NCBI GenBank assembly: GCA_964035545.1
Contig: OZ037767.1
Span: 13,659,801-13,723,800 of the forward strand
DNA from: Bugula neritina
Lineage: Eukaryota; Bryozoa; Gymnolaemata; Cheilostomatida; Bugulidae
Direction: 5' to 3'
DNA: 64,000 nt
Position 1 is the stretch's first letter. Each line of letters begins with the position of its first letter. A model generated the notes under the pieces. That model saw only the letters and a program-made list of their open reading frames with translations, was not told where the DNA came from and ran no database searches. The translations under genes and the position numbers were made by a program. Shown one piece after another: positions 14,801 to 29,800 of the stretch.

Positions 14801-17800
14801 GAAACAAGACGTGACGTCAACTTCGGATTTATCATCCCCTGTAGGGACTACACTGTCCTGACTGTCAATAACTGACTTGATCAGGTTGATGGTGTGCTCA
14901 AAGAGAGGCAGCACACCAGAGTTGGAGTGTCTGTCAACCGGCAGCGTGCCAATAAACTCTAACAGCGCATTCTGGGCATCTAAGGCACCCACCAGGGTCC
15001 TTCGGGCACAACTAGAAACACAGACAAGAAGGGACGGTAGTTTAAAGTGAGAGAGCAGGCGTGGTCTGGTGGTTAGAGTATAGGCCAGATTTAGTTTGAG
15101 TCAAGGTCATTGATGTTGTCAGGGAGAGCATCCAATCAAAGTTTTTCCTTCATCACAGTAAAAGCCCTTTTCAGAGCGAGGGCCACTGAAAGGGAGTATT
15201 CTAGTGGGGAGAGCCACATTATAAACTTTAGTTTGAGCTGGGGGCCACAGCATCAGTATTTTTCAAATTAATTTATTCTAAATTCTTATGAATCAAAATA
15301 AAGTCCCAATAGTTAATACAGGCTGCATGTTTTGTAGCATATGTACAAATAAGACATTTAAAAGGTGGTTTTTCACTTTAATTTATAGATGTGCAAAAAA
15401 ACACTTTAGCTTTATGCTTTTCGAAGGCCACATAAATGTAGACTGGGGGCCACATCCAGCCCTGGGGCCGCCACCTGTTGGACATCCCTGCTTTAAACCA
15501 TGTCAAAAGTCGCAGTATCTGCCTACTTTAAACCCCAGGAGCTCTCACGGGAATATCTAGACTTCAGGTGAGTTCTATCAGGAGATCAGGAGACCTACCT
15601 CTCGGATATGGTCCTGGTGAGAGTGTTGATGAGCATGTCAGCGAGAGAGTGGGCGCTGTCAGTGGCTGCCTGGTGCACAATCTGCATCCTGCTGAGCATA
15701 TCTTCCAGAGCTTTCACGCAGACGGGACCCACCGAGCTGTGACTACTCAGACATCTGCAACAGAAGAACAGGAAATGGGTGAATAACCAATAACAATCAG
15801 CTTCATCTTTAGCCACGCTTCATAAAAAAATTCAGTTTACCTATGAACTTTAGTTACATTTTTAGTGCAGGAATGAAATTAAAAAAAAAGTCAAGAGGAA
15901 CTAGATGAAGAGATCAATGACCGTCTCAGAAATAATGTGTAAACTCTCTTCTTGAGTCTGAAGTACATTCCCATATCACTTTCCCATACTATTAGATCAT
16001 CATTATTACCTCATATAAACTCATACTGAAAACATTATCCAGAGAACACAACCAGTTTACCAGCAAAACCGGGGCTGACCTGCAGAGCAGCTGATGAAAT
16101 GTCTCAGAGCCGCATAGCCTCAGAGCAAATGCTCTGTCATCATCATTGAGGTTGGAGTTGAGTAGAATGGTGAGCACCCTGAGTAGCTGCGTCCAGGCTC
16201 TGGTGGTCATGTGGGCGCAGTTCGCTAAAAATAAATTCAATTATTGACTAGGAGATAGAGAAGTGAGTGGCAATAATATCACTTGACCTTTGAATGACCT
16301 TGTCAACTAAAGAAAACCCACCAGAAACCATCTTTTGGAAAAAGCTGCAGTTTATCATTAAGTTAAAATAGTGTACAGTTCAGTTACAAGGTGAAGAGCC
16401 AAAGCCTAAAGTCGTTTTTGTAACTCAATAAAAAATATTTAGTTTTTTCTTGAGTTTCATCAGGCATGCAAGGTAGAAGTTTACTAACCTTATTTCTTAT
16501 GGTAATTCTAATACGCTTATTCTGCGAGAGTAAAGCCCACAATCAATGACCGACTGAGTGAAATAACAGGGGGGGGGGGGGGGGGTACTCACCCACGCTG
16601 TGTACAAGAGACTCAATAGCCTGAGGAGTTAGAATGATGTAAGGCCTGCTGGACGGGTCGAACCACTCCTTCATAGCATCGTCCTTGAACTCTTCGCTCA
16701 GGTTCAGATAGAGGTCAAGCAGCGACTCCAGGTCAAGGTTTTCTCCCTCCGTGCAGATCAGCTCGCTGAGCACCTCTCCGAGGAACTCTTCGGTAGTCTG
16801 CGCTACGTTTCCATTCTGTGAGCAACAGCAGCAGCAAAATGTACCAAAGCAGTATAGTATATGTGTGTATAGTACAGTGTGTAAAGTAATACACAGTTTA
16901 GTATATGTGTGTATAGTATATGTGTGTAGAGTAATACACAGTATAGTATATGTGTATATAGTACAGTGTGTAGAGTAATACACAGTATAGTATATATGTG
17001 TATAGTACAGTGTGTAGAGTAATACACAGTATAGTATATGTGTATATAGTACAGTGTGTAAAGTAATACACAGTATAGTATATGTGTGTATAGTACAGTG
17101 TGTAGAGTAATACACAGTATAGTATAGTGTATATAGTACAGTGTGTAGAGTAATACACAGTATAGTATATGTGTGTATAGTACAGTGTGTAGAGTAATAC
17201 ACAGTATAGTATATGTGTATATAGTACAGTGTGTAGAGTAATACACAGTATAGTATATATGTATATAGTACAGTGTGTAAAGTAATACACAGTATAGTAT
17301 ATGTGTATATAGTAGAGTGTGTAGAGTAATACACAGTATAGTATATGTGTATATAGTACAGTGTGTAGAGTAATACACAGTATAGTATATGTGTATATAG
17401 TACAGTGTGTAGAGTAAAGATCTAGCACTATCAGGGGCTATATGAATACGACACACCCAGAAAGAAAGACATTAGTGCTGCTCGAATTTCACCAGCGTCA
17501 ATATTAAACCAGGAATTCATTCATAATTCCTATTCGCTACACTGAGATATGCTTCTAAAAATAGTTCACTACATCGTAGATCCAATAACGGGTAAGGGAA
17601 AGAAACTTCAAAAGTAGTGTTGACCTTTTGACCTCTACAATTCACTAAAAGGTGAAGTGAGAAAGACTGCATACAGTTCATACCTGAGTGTAGAGAGAAC
17701 TATCTATAGACGTGGTTCTACTCTGTGCAGTTGGGAAGGCGGGTGCCTCTCTGGAGAACCCGTCTGAGATAACAGAACTAGTTGGTGCTGAAGCCGACTC

Positions 17801-20800
17801 GTACGCCAAAGCCTTCTGTCTGTTGGAGAGCTCATGGGTCAGCCATAGTTGCAGCCTATGTCAACATATATACAACCACCTGACCAGTCTAGTCAGTGTC
17901 ACATACAGCTGTGAGTCATAAGGTACTAGAAAGACTTCACTGTGCCTGTCATACAACAACCACCTGACCAGTCTAGTCAGTGTCACATACAGCTGTGAGT
18001 CATAAGGTACTAGAAAGACTTCACTGTGCCTGTCATACAACAACCACTTGACCAGTCTAGTCAGTGTCACATACAGCTGTGAGTCATAAGGTACTAGAAA
18101 GACTTTACTGTGCCTGTCATATAGCAACCACCTGACCAGTCTAGTCAGTGTCACTTTCTAGCACCATAGTGGTTACAATGGCAGTAGAATAAATAATGAG
18201 CAACAACCATTGGAGGTGATAACCTGATGGGTTTTTGTAAAAAGTACATTTTCAGAAAAACGATGGAATACAACCGAATCTCTTAAGAGTAGAACTCTTC
18301 CACAGTAAAAAAATGTTAAATAATTTAAACAAACACCAAAAGCGGATATGATGTCATACCTGAGCTCGGCTGTGCCGTCGCAGCTGTAGTTTAGTCGATT
18401 GTCTATAGCAGAGGAAGCAGGGGAGACAACTGCATTAACCATTGGTGGAGCTGAGCTACTTTTAAGAGCTGAGACTGGGGGTCTAGGACCCAGCATTTCT
18501 TTCATGAAAGACATGTTCTCCGTGCTAAAAACATTGGTAATTATTATGCACCATCAACACAAAACATCCCAAATACATTTTGTTATACTTCAGTCGTGGA
18601 CATTCTTCAACCTAAATACCTGATACAATATATGAATTACATAAATTTCATTGCATAGATTTCCACTTCTTGTCTATCAATTAAAAATCCTTTGCGTTTC
18701 ATTCGCTTAAAGATTAACAGAATGTGGTAAGAAATGCCGGTTGTAGCAAATAATAGTAGTGAAGTTATCAAAAAACAGGAAATTTTGTTGAGCCAATAAA
18801 CTCAAAGATAGAACCAATAATACACTTTATAAAAAAGTCGTCTGTAACAACATTTGCTGAATGAATTAAGTCAGAAAATTATTTCACCATAGTAATAAAG
18901 ATATGTCCGCCAAACGACCTCGGAAGTTTCCAAGATTTAAATTAACCAGAGACTATTGCAAAGATCTGTAGCAGCTAAACTTATCAGTAGTTTTAAAAAT
19001 AGTACCAATATCTGCATCCAAAGACATAAAAAATATGTAGGGTGACACAGAGAGCAGGTGACACAGAGTGCAGGTGACACAGAGAGAAGGTGACACAGAG
19101 AGAAGGTGACACAGAGTGCAGGTGACACAGAGAGAAGGTGACACAGAGAGAAGGTGACGCAGAGAGAAGGTGACACAGAGAGAAGGTGACGCAGAGAGAA
19201 GGTGACACAGAGCGCAGGTGACACAGAGAGAAGGTGACACAGAGAAAAGGTGACACAGAGTGCAGGTGACACAAAGAGAAGGTGACACAGAGAGAAAAGA
19301 AGATGACACAGAGCGCAGGTGACACAGAGAGAAGGCGACACAGAGAGAAGGTGACACAGAGAGGTGACACAGAGTGCAGGTGACACAGAGTGCAGGTGAC
19401 ACAGAGATAAGGTGACACAGAGTGCAGGTGACACAGAGAGAAGCTGACACAGAGAGCAGGTGACACAGAGATAAGGTGACACAGAGAGAAGCTGACACAG
19501 AGAGAGTGATACAGAGTAATGAAAGAATCACAACTGACTAGAAGAAATCTGCTTCATAGAGAAGGTCCAAGTTCATGTCTACATCCATGAGGTCTTCTGG
19601 CATCAAATCCATTCCTCTTTGTAACGCTCCTAGCAACTCCAGTGAGTGGCTTTCAGAAGATGGTTCTGCACTTCCGGAAGCACCCATGCTGGTGGATTGA
19701 GACAGACCAGATGACTGGCTCGAAGATGGGAAACTTCCAGTTTCTGAAATTTAAATCGAAATAAAATTAAAATGCAAGTGAAAGAGGGCTAAATTCCATT
19801 AGCAATAACAGAAGTATATAAATTCTTAGTCAGTATACATACTATACATACTATAGTCAGTATACATAGTATACTATGTAGCTAGCTGAGCCAAGCAGGG
19901 CACAAAGTTAGTTAATACAAGCTGGTAGTTCCACTGCTCCTTCATTTCACATTCTCTTACAGTACGACACTAAACCAATTCTAGAAATATATTATATGTT
20001 ATTCTTCAATTAGACAGCATACCTGCTCTTGAACCAGACGACTCATCCTCAGCACCACGTGATGCCGCTGCCTCCTCGTCAGCCTCTTCTTCGGGGTCAT
20101 CTTCATTGTCATAGACCTCTAGATTTGCTCTCTCACCTAGAAGCCAACATATGGAACAGGTACAAGTCTAAGTATGGCGGTATGTGTCACAGTAGCCCCT
20201 GCATGCTGTGCAGGTGTGTGACAGGCTATTTCTCAAGTGCCCGAATTTTAAAGACGAGGCACAATGATTGTAGTCACTAGACTTATGAAAATGAGTAGAA
20301 AGCAATAAAACTTGTATACTCATACATATACAAAATTTTAAGAGAGTTTTCAAACAGTATCGTGCTGAAATTTCTTGACAAACAGTTTGAAAATTATCTT
20401 TCGCTTTCGCAAAAAAGAACACATCGTGAAATCTTGTCATTTTTAAAACAAAGGTATAACTCAGAAAAAGTTAGTGAGTAAACATGAATCCATGTAAGTG
20501 GGCCACAAAGCTCCAATGGCTCGAGTGCTTCAAGTAGCAACCCTGCCATATTGGGCGACATAATTCACATAAAGAAAGTATGTGATAAAAAAGGGGTAGA
20601 AAGTGAGAGAGCGGCTGAATTCCGTTAGATAAAAAAAAGGTTGATCTATGAAAAGTACATAAAAATATTTCTAACAATTGTATCAATTCGAAACCGGTTT
20701 TAAAGTCAAACAAGATGAGTAGCACACAGAATACCTTCAATAATCTCAGCAATCAGGCAGCCAACAGCGTGCTTTCCCCACTTGCCAGCCCAGGCCTTGG

Positions 20801-23800
20801 AGCGCGAGTTGTATTTACCATGCGTGATGTTATATATCAACTGTCGCAGCTGATCCCGGGTGGCCACCTCACCCAGCTTTAACGTAGGCCTTGTGCATAT
20901 AGAGAGACGGGCTAACACCTGTAGACACATCACAAGCAGAGAAATGAAAACATTCTACCCACTAAAAGTGGTTACCGGGAAAAGAAAAGTCAAATAGATG
21001 AAAACTCAGCGTAGGAGTAACAACTAAGAGTTGAGCAGAAGAAGAGATCATGGAATGCTCACCTTACAAGTTAGTATGAAGACATCAGTGTGACAGGAGA
21101 GGTTAGGTTTGAGGAGGAGGGACATGAGCCCCCTGACCACTGGGAGGACCACAGTCTTGTCCAGCACTACAGACCTTTCTATGGCACCTTTATCTGTCTC
21201 CATTGAAGGCCTGCGGTGGTCTGAAACACATAGAAACATAATAATGAGCAGTGAGTAATACTATGTGAATAGTCTTCCCATACACACATTAATACAGCTG
21301 CTTACATTCTGAACTATTGACACGGCATCTATACAGCAACTCAATTAAACAGGCATTCTATTTCAAAAGGTAAACACATTTTATCTGGTACTGCATGCAG
21401 ATTTGATAACAAAGTAAATTGGGGGCAAGAAAAACGTCGTCACAGTTTTGACGGCAAACAACTCGAGATGCTCACCCATACCGTCGAGATCTCCCATTTT
21501 AATTCCCATTAGCATCCGGCTATGTCGAGCTTCGCTTAACCACGGATCTGTTGCAGCCAACCTTCCTAGTTTCAGCAATTCTTTCTTATTCTAGAAAATT
21601 CCATAGTCCTGCTATAAAACTGACTATTTTATTCTATATTCTATACTATCCCACTCTATACACTATACTATCCCACTCTATATAATATAATATCCCACTC
21701 TATATATTCTATACTATCTCACTATATACAATATACCATCTCACTTACACGTATCTGTAAATGCTTTTTTGCTTTCTTTTCTCGGCGCGACAGTTTGTCT
21801 CCGGAACCGACTCTCTTAAACTTGACCTTAGCTTCCATCTGTGCCCTCTGCTGCCTTGCCTTATATCGAGCAGAAAGACGGTGATACTCCTGCCAAAGAC
21901 AGAGAGTAAGTAAAGGAGTGAACACTTCCGTATCTCACTAAGCTGCGGGTCTCGAAACCTCAACTCGTGACATAGTAGAATACTAGATTTAACTCACAGA
22001 CCAGTTAAATCCGGCCATGTTGTCTCTATATACACATACATAGGTCACAAAAAGGGGTCCAAGCCCTTCTCCTGACCTATGAAATCCTGTGAGAAAGGGA
22101 ACCGTGAGAAAGGGATAAGTGAGATACGGCAGAAACACTGTATTAGTTCTTGGATACTGAGTGAAGAAATTGAGTAAACACAAGAACAGAAGCGATAGTT
22201 TTAGCCAGTTGCATACATCTTTGCTGATGATGAGTCTAAACTCTAAACCCTACGATATAAAACCAGCATTCAGAGGAGATGCACCTTTCTCTTAGAGATG
22301 GACGACTCATTGGACAGGAAGTCCCATCTGCTGGTGACCAGAGGGTCACTCACGTCAAAGTTACAGTCACTGAGTCTGGAAAGGAACAGCAGCAGCCAGT
22401 TGACTAGGGTCATGTCCACGAACCCTGCAATCACATTGTAAGTAGTGAGCAAATGAGCGTGGTTTCAGTCCACAAAGTCATTGATATGAAACATTCTAGA
22501 GTGAAAGAAACAACCCACCATTGAAACTTGCGGTGTCAGTCAATGGAGCAAGCTGATTGGCTAGCAGCTGCAAGACATTGGCGCAGACTCTGTGAGCAGC
22601 TTTATGACTAGAGGAAAGACTTCTGTGGGCCATGGAGACTAGGAGACCAAAGACTCTGTAAGATAACACATACAATGTAGCACTCTAATACAAAGAGTAT
22701 AACTAAACACTAGAATACAAAGAATATAACTAAACACTAGAATACAAAGAATATAACTAAACACTAGAATACAAAAAGTATAAAAACATAACATGTGACC
22801 AGCATGTGTGAAGGTATCTCACCTGAGTTTAGGAAACTTGTAGCAGTTTGAAGAGCTGAACATTTCCAACAAAGATCTCTCAAAGAACTCTCCATACCAT
22901 GGCTGACGACTGCACACCTGGACTAGAAGGTTTCCTGAAACCATAAGACGTTTCGCAGTTTAGATGTCATAAAATCACTATACTGTATTGCAGCAATTGG
23001 CATAGATACGTTCGATTGACTAGTCAAAACCAAGAGACCGGAAATTCTAGTATCCCAGAATACACTCAGTAAGTAGTTGAAAGTTCAAACTTGCAATTAA
23101 TATTTGAATATATTCAAGCAAATGCGTCAATGACATTGTAGTTGTGAAGAAGTTAGGAATTACTGATCATGTATTCATTCAACTTATTTATAGGTGTGTA
23201 TATGCAACAGATAATCCACGATTGTTTCATAAGAATTTTTGGATATACAACAATGTATCTGACCTAATCATAAGACTCCCTACAACCTAGTTATAACACT
23301 TTCTGTTACCTAGCTACAAAACTCCCTGTGACCCAAATACAGCACTTCCTGTGACCTAGTCACAACACCTAATGTGACCTAATTATAGCACTTTCTGTGA
23401 CCTAGCTATAACACTTCCTGTGACCTAATTAGCGTTCCTCACCAGTGAGCAGCTGAACCTTGCGAGAGCCATGAATGCAGAGATTGAAGAAGAGCTGTTT
23501 GCAGACGTCTGCTGGTATGGACTGGTAAAGCTCGGAGGGTATTGCTGAGTCTTTGTTACTCAGCAGTAGCGCCACCAGACCTTCTATTAGACATCTCAGT
23601 TTATCTCTCGATGGAACCACCGGATGTGATTGGTTGGCATCAGTTTCACAGGCAGCCGGCAGCACGCCACGTAATCTACAAGAAACCAACCGGCAGCGCT
23701 CAAATACCAACCTTTATAACTCTTCACACTTTGAAAAGTAATGCACCGAAAATGAACAACAATAAAATAAATATAAAATAACATCTTTCATTGACTTATA

Positions 23801-26800
23801 GCTTTGAGGCAGCATCAAAACGTGCTTCTCAATTTGCCAAAACTCCAATAAAATACTGTAGTCTATGCGTGTCTGTCAGGTGAAGATGACTCACCGCCGT
23901 ATAGCATTGGTGGCGAGGTTGAGTTGCTGCTGTAACTTGATACACTCCTGGTAAGTCTGTTGAACTCTGTCGGCCAGTTCACGATCTTCCTCCTCTGAAT
24001 CTACTCCCTGACTCTCCGCATTCTACAGTCACACACATGATAACTATTACCTGTACTCTATAAACACGGCTGGTCAATTCTATAAGCAGCAGGCAATCAT
24101 TCAATATACACCATGACCGTTATGCAACAGTAGACCAAGAGTACTGCGTTAGACTAGCCGGCTAAACTACACTACTCTGTAAGTTTGACTTACCTGCAGA
24201 AGATCTCTCAGCCTATCACAGGCCAGTTTATAGCAGCACCTGATGTCCTCCACAGCAGAGTTGTAAACACATATCTGTCTTCTTACTTCCTCTGGAGTCC
24301 TCAAGGCCACGACATGAGCCTCCGTCTCCCAAGGGAACACATACGAGTGGCCGTAGAACACGCCCAGTGGTATGCGGTAAGTTTGGCCACTCCCACTGGT
24401 GCGAGGAGCGTACGTTATCTACAAGAACATTGTGTCATCACCAGCAGTGAAAGACTCAGCGAAATCTCACCAAGTCTAGTAGTTGGAAGAATCATATAAA
24501 ATAATTCGGAGGTGATTAAACAGAGAACAGGTCGCATGTTCACAAAGTTATGAATTCATTCTGACAAGGATTATTACATAAAGCAATTGGTAAGGCTTAC
24601 CTTGAGGTACTGGCACACGCACGCAGGTTGTATGTCAGTTAGCATGAGGCACTTGGTGCTAATATCCGTGCAAACAACCAGTCTCTGCGAGTCCACTAAT
24701 TCTCTTTCTAGCCACACGTCTATCGCAAGGGAAGTGATGTCAGCACAGGCAGGAATAACCACATCCGTTAATCTAACGGGCTGGCCAAAATCCAACACAA
24801 TATACCTTCGAGCATCTGTTGAAAAGAAATAGTACTTTCTTATGTATAATGGACCAGAGTTCGTTTTAAGTAAATGCAAGGAACGTTACTTTCCAGTTTG
24901 TTGAAAAAGAACTGCTATTGGTCGTTGATAAACGAGTAAAATGTTTAGCCCAAAAACCTGTACATAACATAGTAACTGTTTTATCTCTATTTAAATATGA
25001 GCAGGGTGTGACCTATTTATTAATCTCCATCAATGTTAATGTACATATCAGTAACTAAATTTATCAAACAGAAAAATTTTTAGGACCCATAAGTTAAGAA
25101 CAATTGCCATAGATATAAATTCACCACCAACTGCTCCTCCAAAACCATATAGATGTGCAGATGTCCCAGCTTTTGATATATGCTTATAGAAGCGCATGGC
25201 CTTAGGACCAACAAAGAGTGTATCTGAACAGTAAGGGTAATGCTACTTACTTCCAGAGCTCATTCTACCAGCTATAAGCGTGAACTCATTAGGTGGCTGA
25301 AGGATAGCCTGTATGCTAGGGTACGGTGCGGGGCCCAGAGCACCTCCGCCTTCTTTGCTGGTGTTGCCCGAGGTTTTGATGGGTGTGGCTGGAGTAGCAG
25401 AGAACTGAGAAGTGGAAGCTGCCGATGAACTGGCGGTACCGGCGCCCTCTAGTGGTGTAATGCCAAGCGGCAAGGAGCTCATAGGAATCACCTCGTACGG
25501 TTTGTATTTGAATAATTTAGACTGAAGCAAAGCTACAAGAAACAACAGCATCTGATGAAATATGGCTACAGATAGAACCAATCATATACACGAATTAATA
25601 CACAGTGGACTAGATACAGCAGCAACACAGTAAACTTAACAATATATGTCACAGTTATTATACATTCTAGTACACTATGCAGAACTATGCTTACTTTGAA
25701 CACCATTTACCCTCATCTGGCTATATTTACAAAATATTTCTTTATAAGGCAATGTTTCCTTATAAGGCAATGTTCCCTTGTAAAGAAATGTTTCCTTATA
25801 AGGTAATGCTTCATTAAAAGGCAATGCTTCCTTATAAGGCAGAAATTGTTCAGCTAGTAGTTCAGGCTATACTTACTAGTGTATTTATTTTCAATGGTCT
25901 TCATTGCTTCTAGTTTAGCTTTCTTAGCAGCCTACAACACAGCTTATATATTAGCTGAAAGAAACAGTAAAATGATGACGCTTACAGCTTAAAAGTTTTG
26001 AAGCAACAAACAGCCAATGGTGAAAACCTTTAGTTTGAAAATTCTAACATCTCTTTTTTAAAGCTGGATTTCCCAAACCAATAACATTTCAGATCATCTA
26101 GTATATTATATAGTATATACAGAAGACACAACATGTAAGATTACCATATATTATGTCACCCGACTGTTTGCTGCCAAACAGAGAAACATACCAGTGGATC
26201 TGAGCCAGCTGCAGCAGCTGCTGTTATCTCGTTGTTCATACTTTCCATCATGGCGCCGAGCTGAGCTTTGATACTACCAACAGTTTGAGGGACATTGATA
26301 GGAAGGCCCGCAGTGAGAGAGGCCGGGTCTGGGGCATTTGAGGAACCACTGCCATAAAACACTGGTGTCACGCCTGCAAAGTTCACAATAAAACTTATAA
26401 TAGAGGTCCTACGAGATTGAAAGAGGAGGTGGGGGACGAGCCAGCAACACTTCACATCTGCAAACTGGTATTAAACATCGGACAGGAAATATTTGTGGAA
26501 GGATAGCAGACTCGCTTGAAAATTATGCTAATATATGTCTTTAGAAACTTAGGCTAAATAGGTGTCACCTACTGGCCTAGCAGGCTACTCTTGTTCACTT
26601 AAAACTTCTTCCATCTGAATCTACTTTAAATAAAGATTTTTACTTCAGAAAAAGAAGTTCCATATTATCACAAAACTATTTGAAAACATGTTGTAAGAGG
26701 AGATGATATCTTTTCAGGTTATTTTTACTTCCTTTTACAGTATAATGTACTGCTACAGCACACAAAGCATTATTCTGGGCAAAATCAGTCAAATTCCACC

Positions 26801-29800
26801 TAACTACTAATACAGAAAATTCTAGAAGGCCTTTAAAAATTGAAGTGTTAACAACAGAATGGCAAAAAAACTACCGTTCACATGACTTGGCAATAACTAA
26901 TCAAACATCAAATGTATACAGCGACAGCAGAAGCGGAGAGAAGGCACTCACTTGGGCTGCTGCCGTGAGTGACGTGGATGTATTCGCTGTAGCTGTTGAT
27001 GCTGAACTGTAGCGGCTCCACCTCCAGAAGCCCGGCCACCCTCATGTCCAGCTGCTCGGCGTTTGTGAACCCTTGACACGACGACCGAGTAAGGTCAACA
27101 ATCGGCAGCTGCAGTAAACAACAGCATATCAAAGTATACAGGTTAAAAATTATTGCGTAATACAGACTTAATGAGAGGCATATTATATTTAATAAAAGGG
27201 CCTTTAATTGGTGCTAAAATTCTATTTCATACAGAGTATGCATTTTAAGAGTCAGTGTCAGGACTCAACACTTTGAAAACAAACAAAATAACAATATACA
27301 TATTACAATAATAATATGCATATTACAATAATAATATGCATATTACAATAACTATATACATATAATATATTACTGATATACATGCAACATAATAATAATA
27401 AATATAATATAATATACATATAATATAACATAATAAATATAATGAAATATGCATATAACATAATGCATGAAATGTAATATAATACATAAATAATAAATGT
27501 AACATAATAAATACACTATAGTATACAAATAATACAATATAATCAATATTATATTAATGCACATATAATACAACATGATACATATAAGGCTCTGTTATAC
27601 TCCACTGGGTGTAATCCTGAATACAGCCTACAAGTCTAAAGAGCAAGTCAAACACAGTTCTACACGAAGTCAGTAAAGAGAGCAAACAGTGTAGAAGTTG
27701 TCCTCCCACAACATCTCAACGGCTCAACTCACCACTTCGTCCTTGACATTGAGCTCTTGCCTGTCCTGCCAGGAGAAAGTAGAGGTTGGGTTGGAAGGGC
27801 GGAAGAGGTACTTGCTGACAAAGGGAGGCAGACTGGCTTCAAATACTTCGGCATCATATGGTGAGCTGGTCAGTCCGTAGCTAGACAACAAGTGGTGTGT
27901 ACTTACACATGTATATGAACAGAGTGTATACTGTAGCTACACATGTATACGAACAGAGTATATACTGTAGCTACACATGTATACGAACAGAGTGTATACT
28001 GTTGTTACACATGTATATGAACAGAGTGGATACTGTAGTAACACATGTATATGAACAGAGTGTATACTGTAGCTACACATGTATATGAGCACAGAGTGTA
28101 TACTGTAGCTACACATGTATATGAGCACAGAGTGTATACTGTAGTAACACATGTATATGAACAGAGTGTATACTGTAGCTACACATGTATACGAACAGAG
28201 TGTATACTGTAGCTACACATGTATACGAACAGAGTGTATACTGTTGTTACACATGTATATGAACAGAGTGTATACTGTAGCTACACATGTATACGAACAG
28301 AGTGTATACTGTAGCTACACATGTATACGAACAGAGTGTATACTGTTGTTACACATGTATATGAACAGAGTGTATACTGTAGCTACACATGTATATGAGC
28401 ACAGAGTGTATACTGTAGCTACACATGTATATGAGCACAGAGTGTATACTGTAGTAACACATGTATATGAACAGAGTGTATACTGTAGTAACACATGTAT
28501 ATGAGCACAGAGTTACGGGACTATACGAAACGCATTCATTGACCTCTAAGGTCCCGCTGTGTATAAAGAATAAGTATAATACCTTGAGAGTCTGTGCATG
28601 TCCGGCGAGTCGAAACTCTTGTGGTAGAGCTCAGAGAGGGCCTTTACCTCTTCACATAACTGTAAACACAAACAGTCATATGACCAGCTACGGCAAGACA
28701 TACATAGACTTGTATTTAGTGAGGACTTTATTCCGTGAATATCGAAATACAAACTGCTCACACAGCTACTGAAATGAAGGAGCATTAAAGATACTTCAAT
28801 ATCAAAGCACTTTATGAAACACACGAAGGATGAATTCATTGACAAGCAGACAAAAAGAGATAAAATGTTGCGCACTTTTTGACAGACGGTGCTGATGTGG
28901 AGACACTTTACGCGACTGAGGAGGAGGAAGAAATGGTGAACCGCCCCGGAGCTGGGCGACTCTCGCAGAGTGGCTAGGCTGGTCAGCAGGACCTCCAGTA
29001 AGTGATTAGAGAACCTCTGCAGCTGCTCATCTCCCAGTCTACGGCTCAGCCTGTAACACACAGCAATAATGTAGTCTGTGTAAACTATACTGACAGACAC
29101 ACAGACAGACAGATATACAGACAGCCAGAGAGACACAGTGTAGTCTATATAAACTGTGCTGAGAGATATGATAGCCAGACAAACAGACAGACATACATGC
29201 AGGTATACACAGACAGATAAACACACATGTATAGAGACACGCAGACAGACGTCTAGACAGACACACAGACAGATACAGACATACAAACAGACATACAGAG
29301 ACAGGCATGCGTAATGACAGACAGACACGCAGACAGACACGCAGACAGACAGACATGAAGAGACAGACGGACACACAGAGACACACACACACACACGGCC
29401 ATACTTACTCTGTACAGACAGTCAGTAGTCTAGTAAAAGTGTGGCTGGAGGATCGAGTGCCTCTGATGATGCAATGTTCAACTAGGGCAGGCAGCTGTTG
29501 CTCTACGGCAGCAAGCACGCTGTTCTCGTACTTCCTGCAAGTAAGATAATTGGTCGATTAACAAACAGCAGTTTCTAACACCTGAGGGGGAGGGATACGT
29601 ATCAAACCAGGTTATTTATATGGCAAAGCGAAACTTTGTAACTGAAAATACAGTAGAGAAAATACACACAAGAGAGCACACTAAAAAAACAAAAAATAAA
29701 TGTAATATTATTAATCCAGCAAGCGGCTGCAAATATCTCTCAAGACTCTACACCACTTTAGCTAATTAGTATAGAGATCAATGGCGTTTACAAAGAACTC

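Noticed and set aside
16543-17456. Long minus-strand ORFs (up to 263 codons) rich in Tyr/Thr
   Set aside because: They are translations of the 44-bp minisatellite; only the 16593-16815 part is a real BIRC6 exon.
18937-19531. Three overlapping Leu/Cys/Ser-rich ORFs
   Set aside because: Products of the 16-bp GGTGACACAGAGAGAA array open in all three frames, with no unique sequence.
28546-29394. 282-codon minus ORF
   Set aside because: Two BIRC6 exons (28583-28659, 28876-29050) joined by read-through of introns and an ACAG repeat; not a separate gene.
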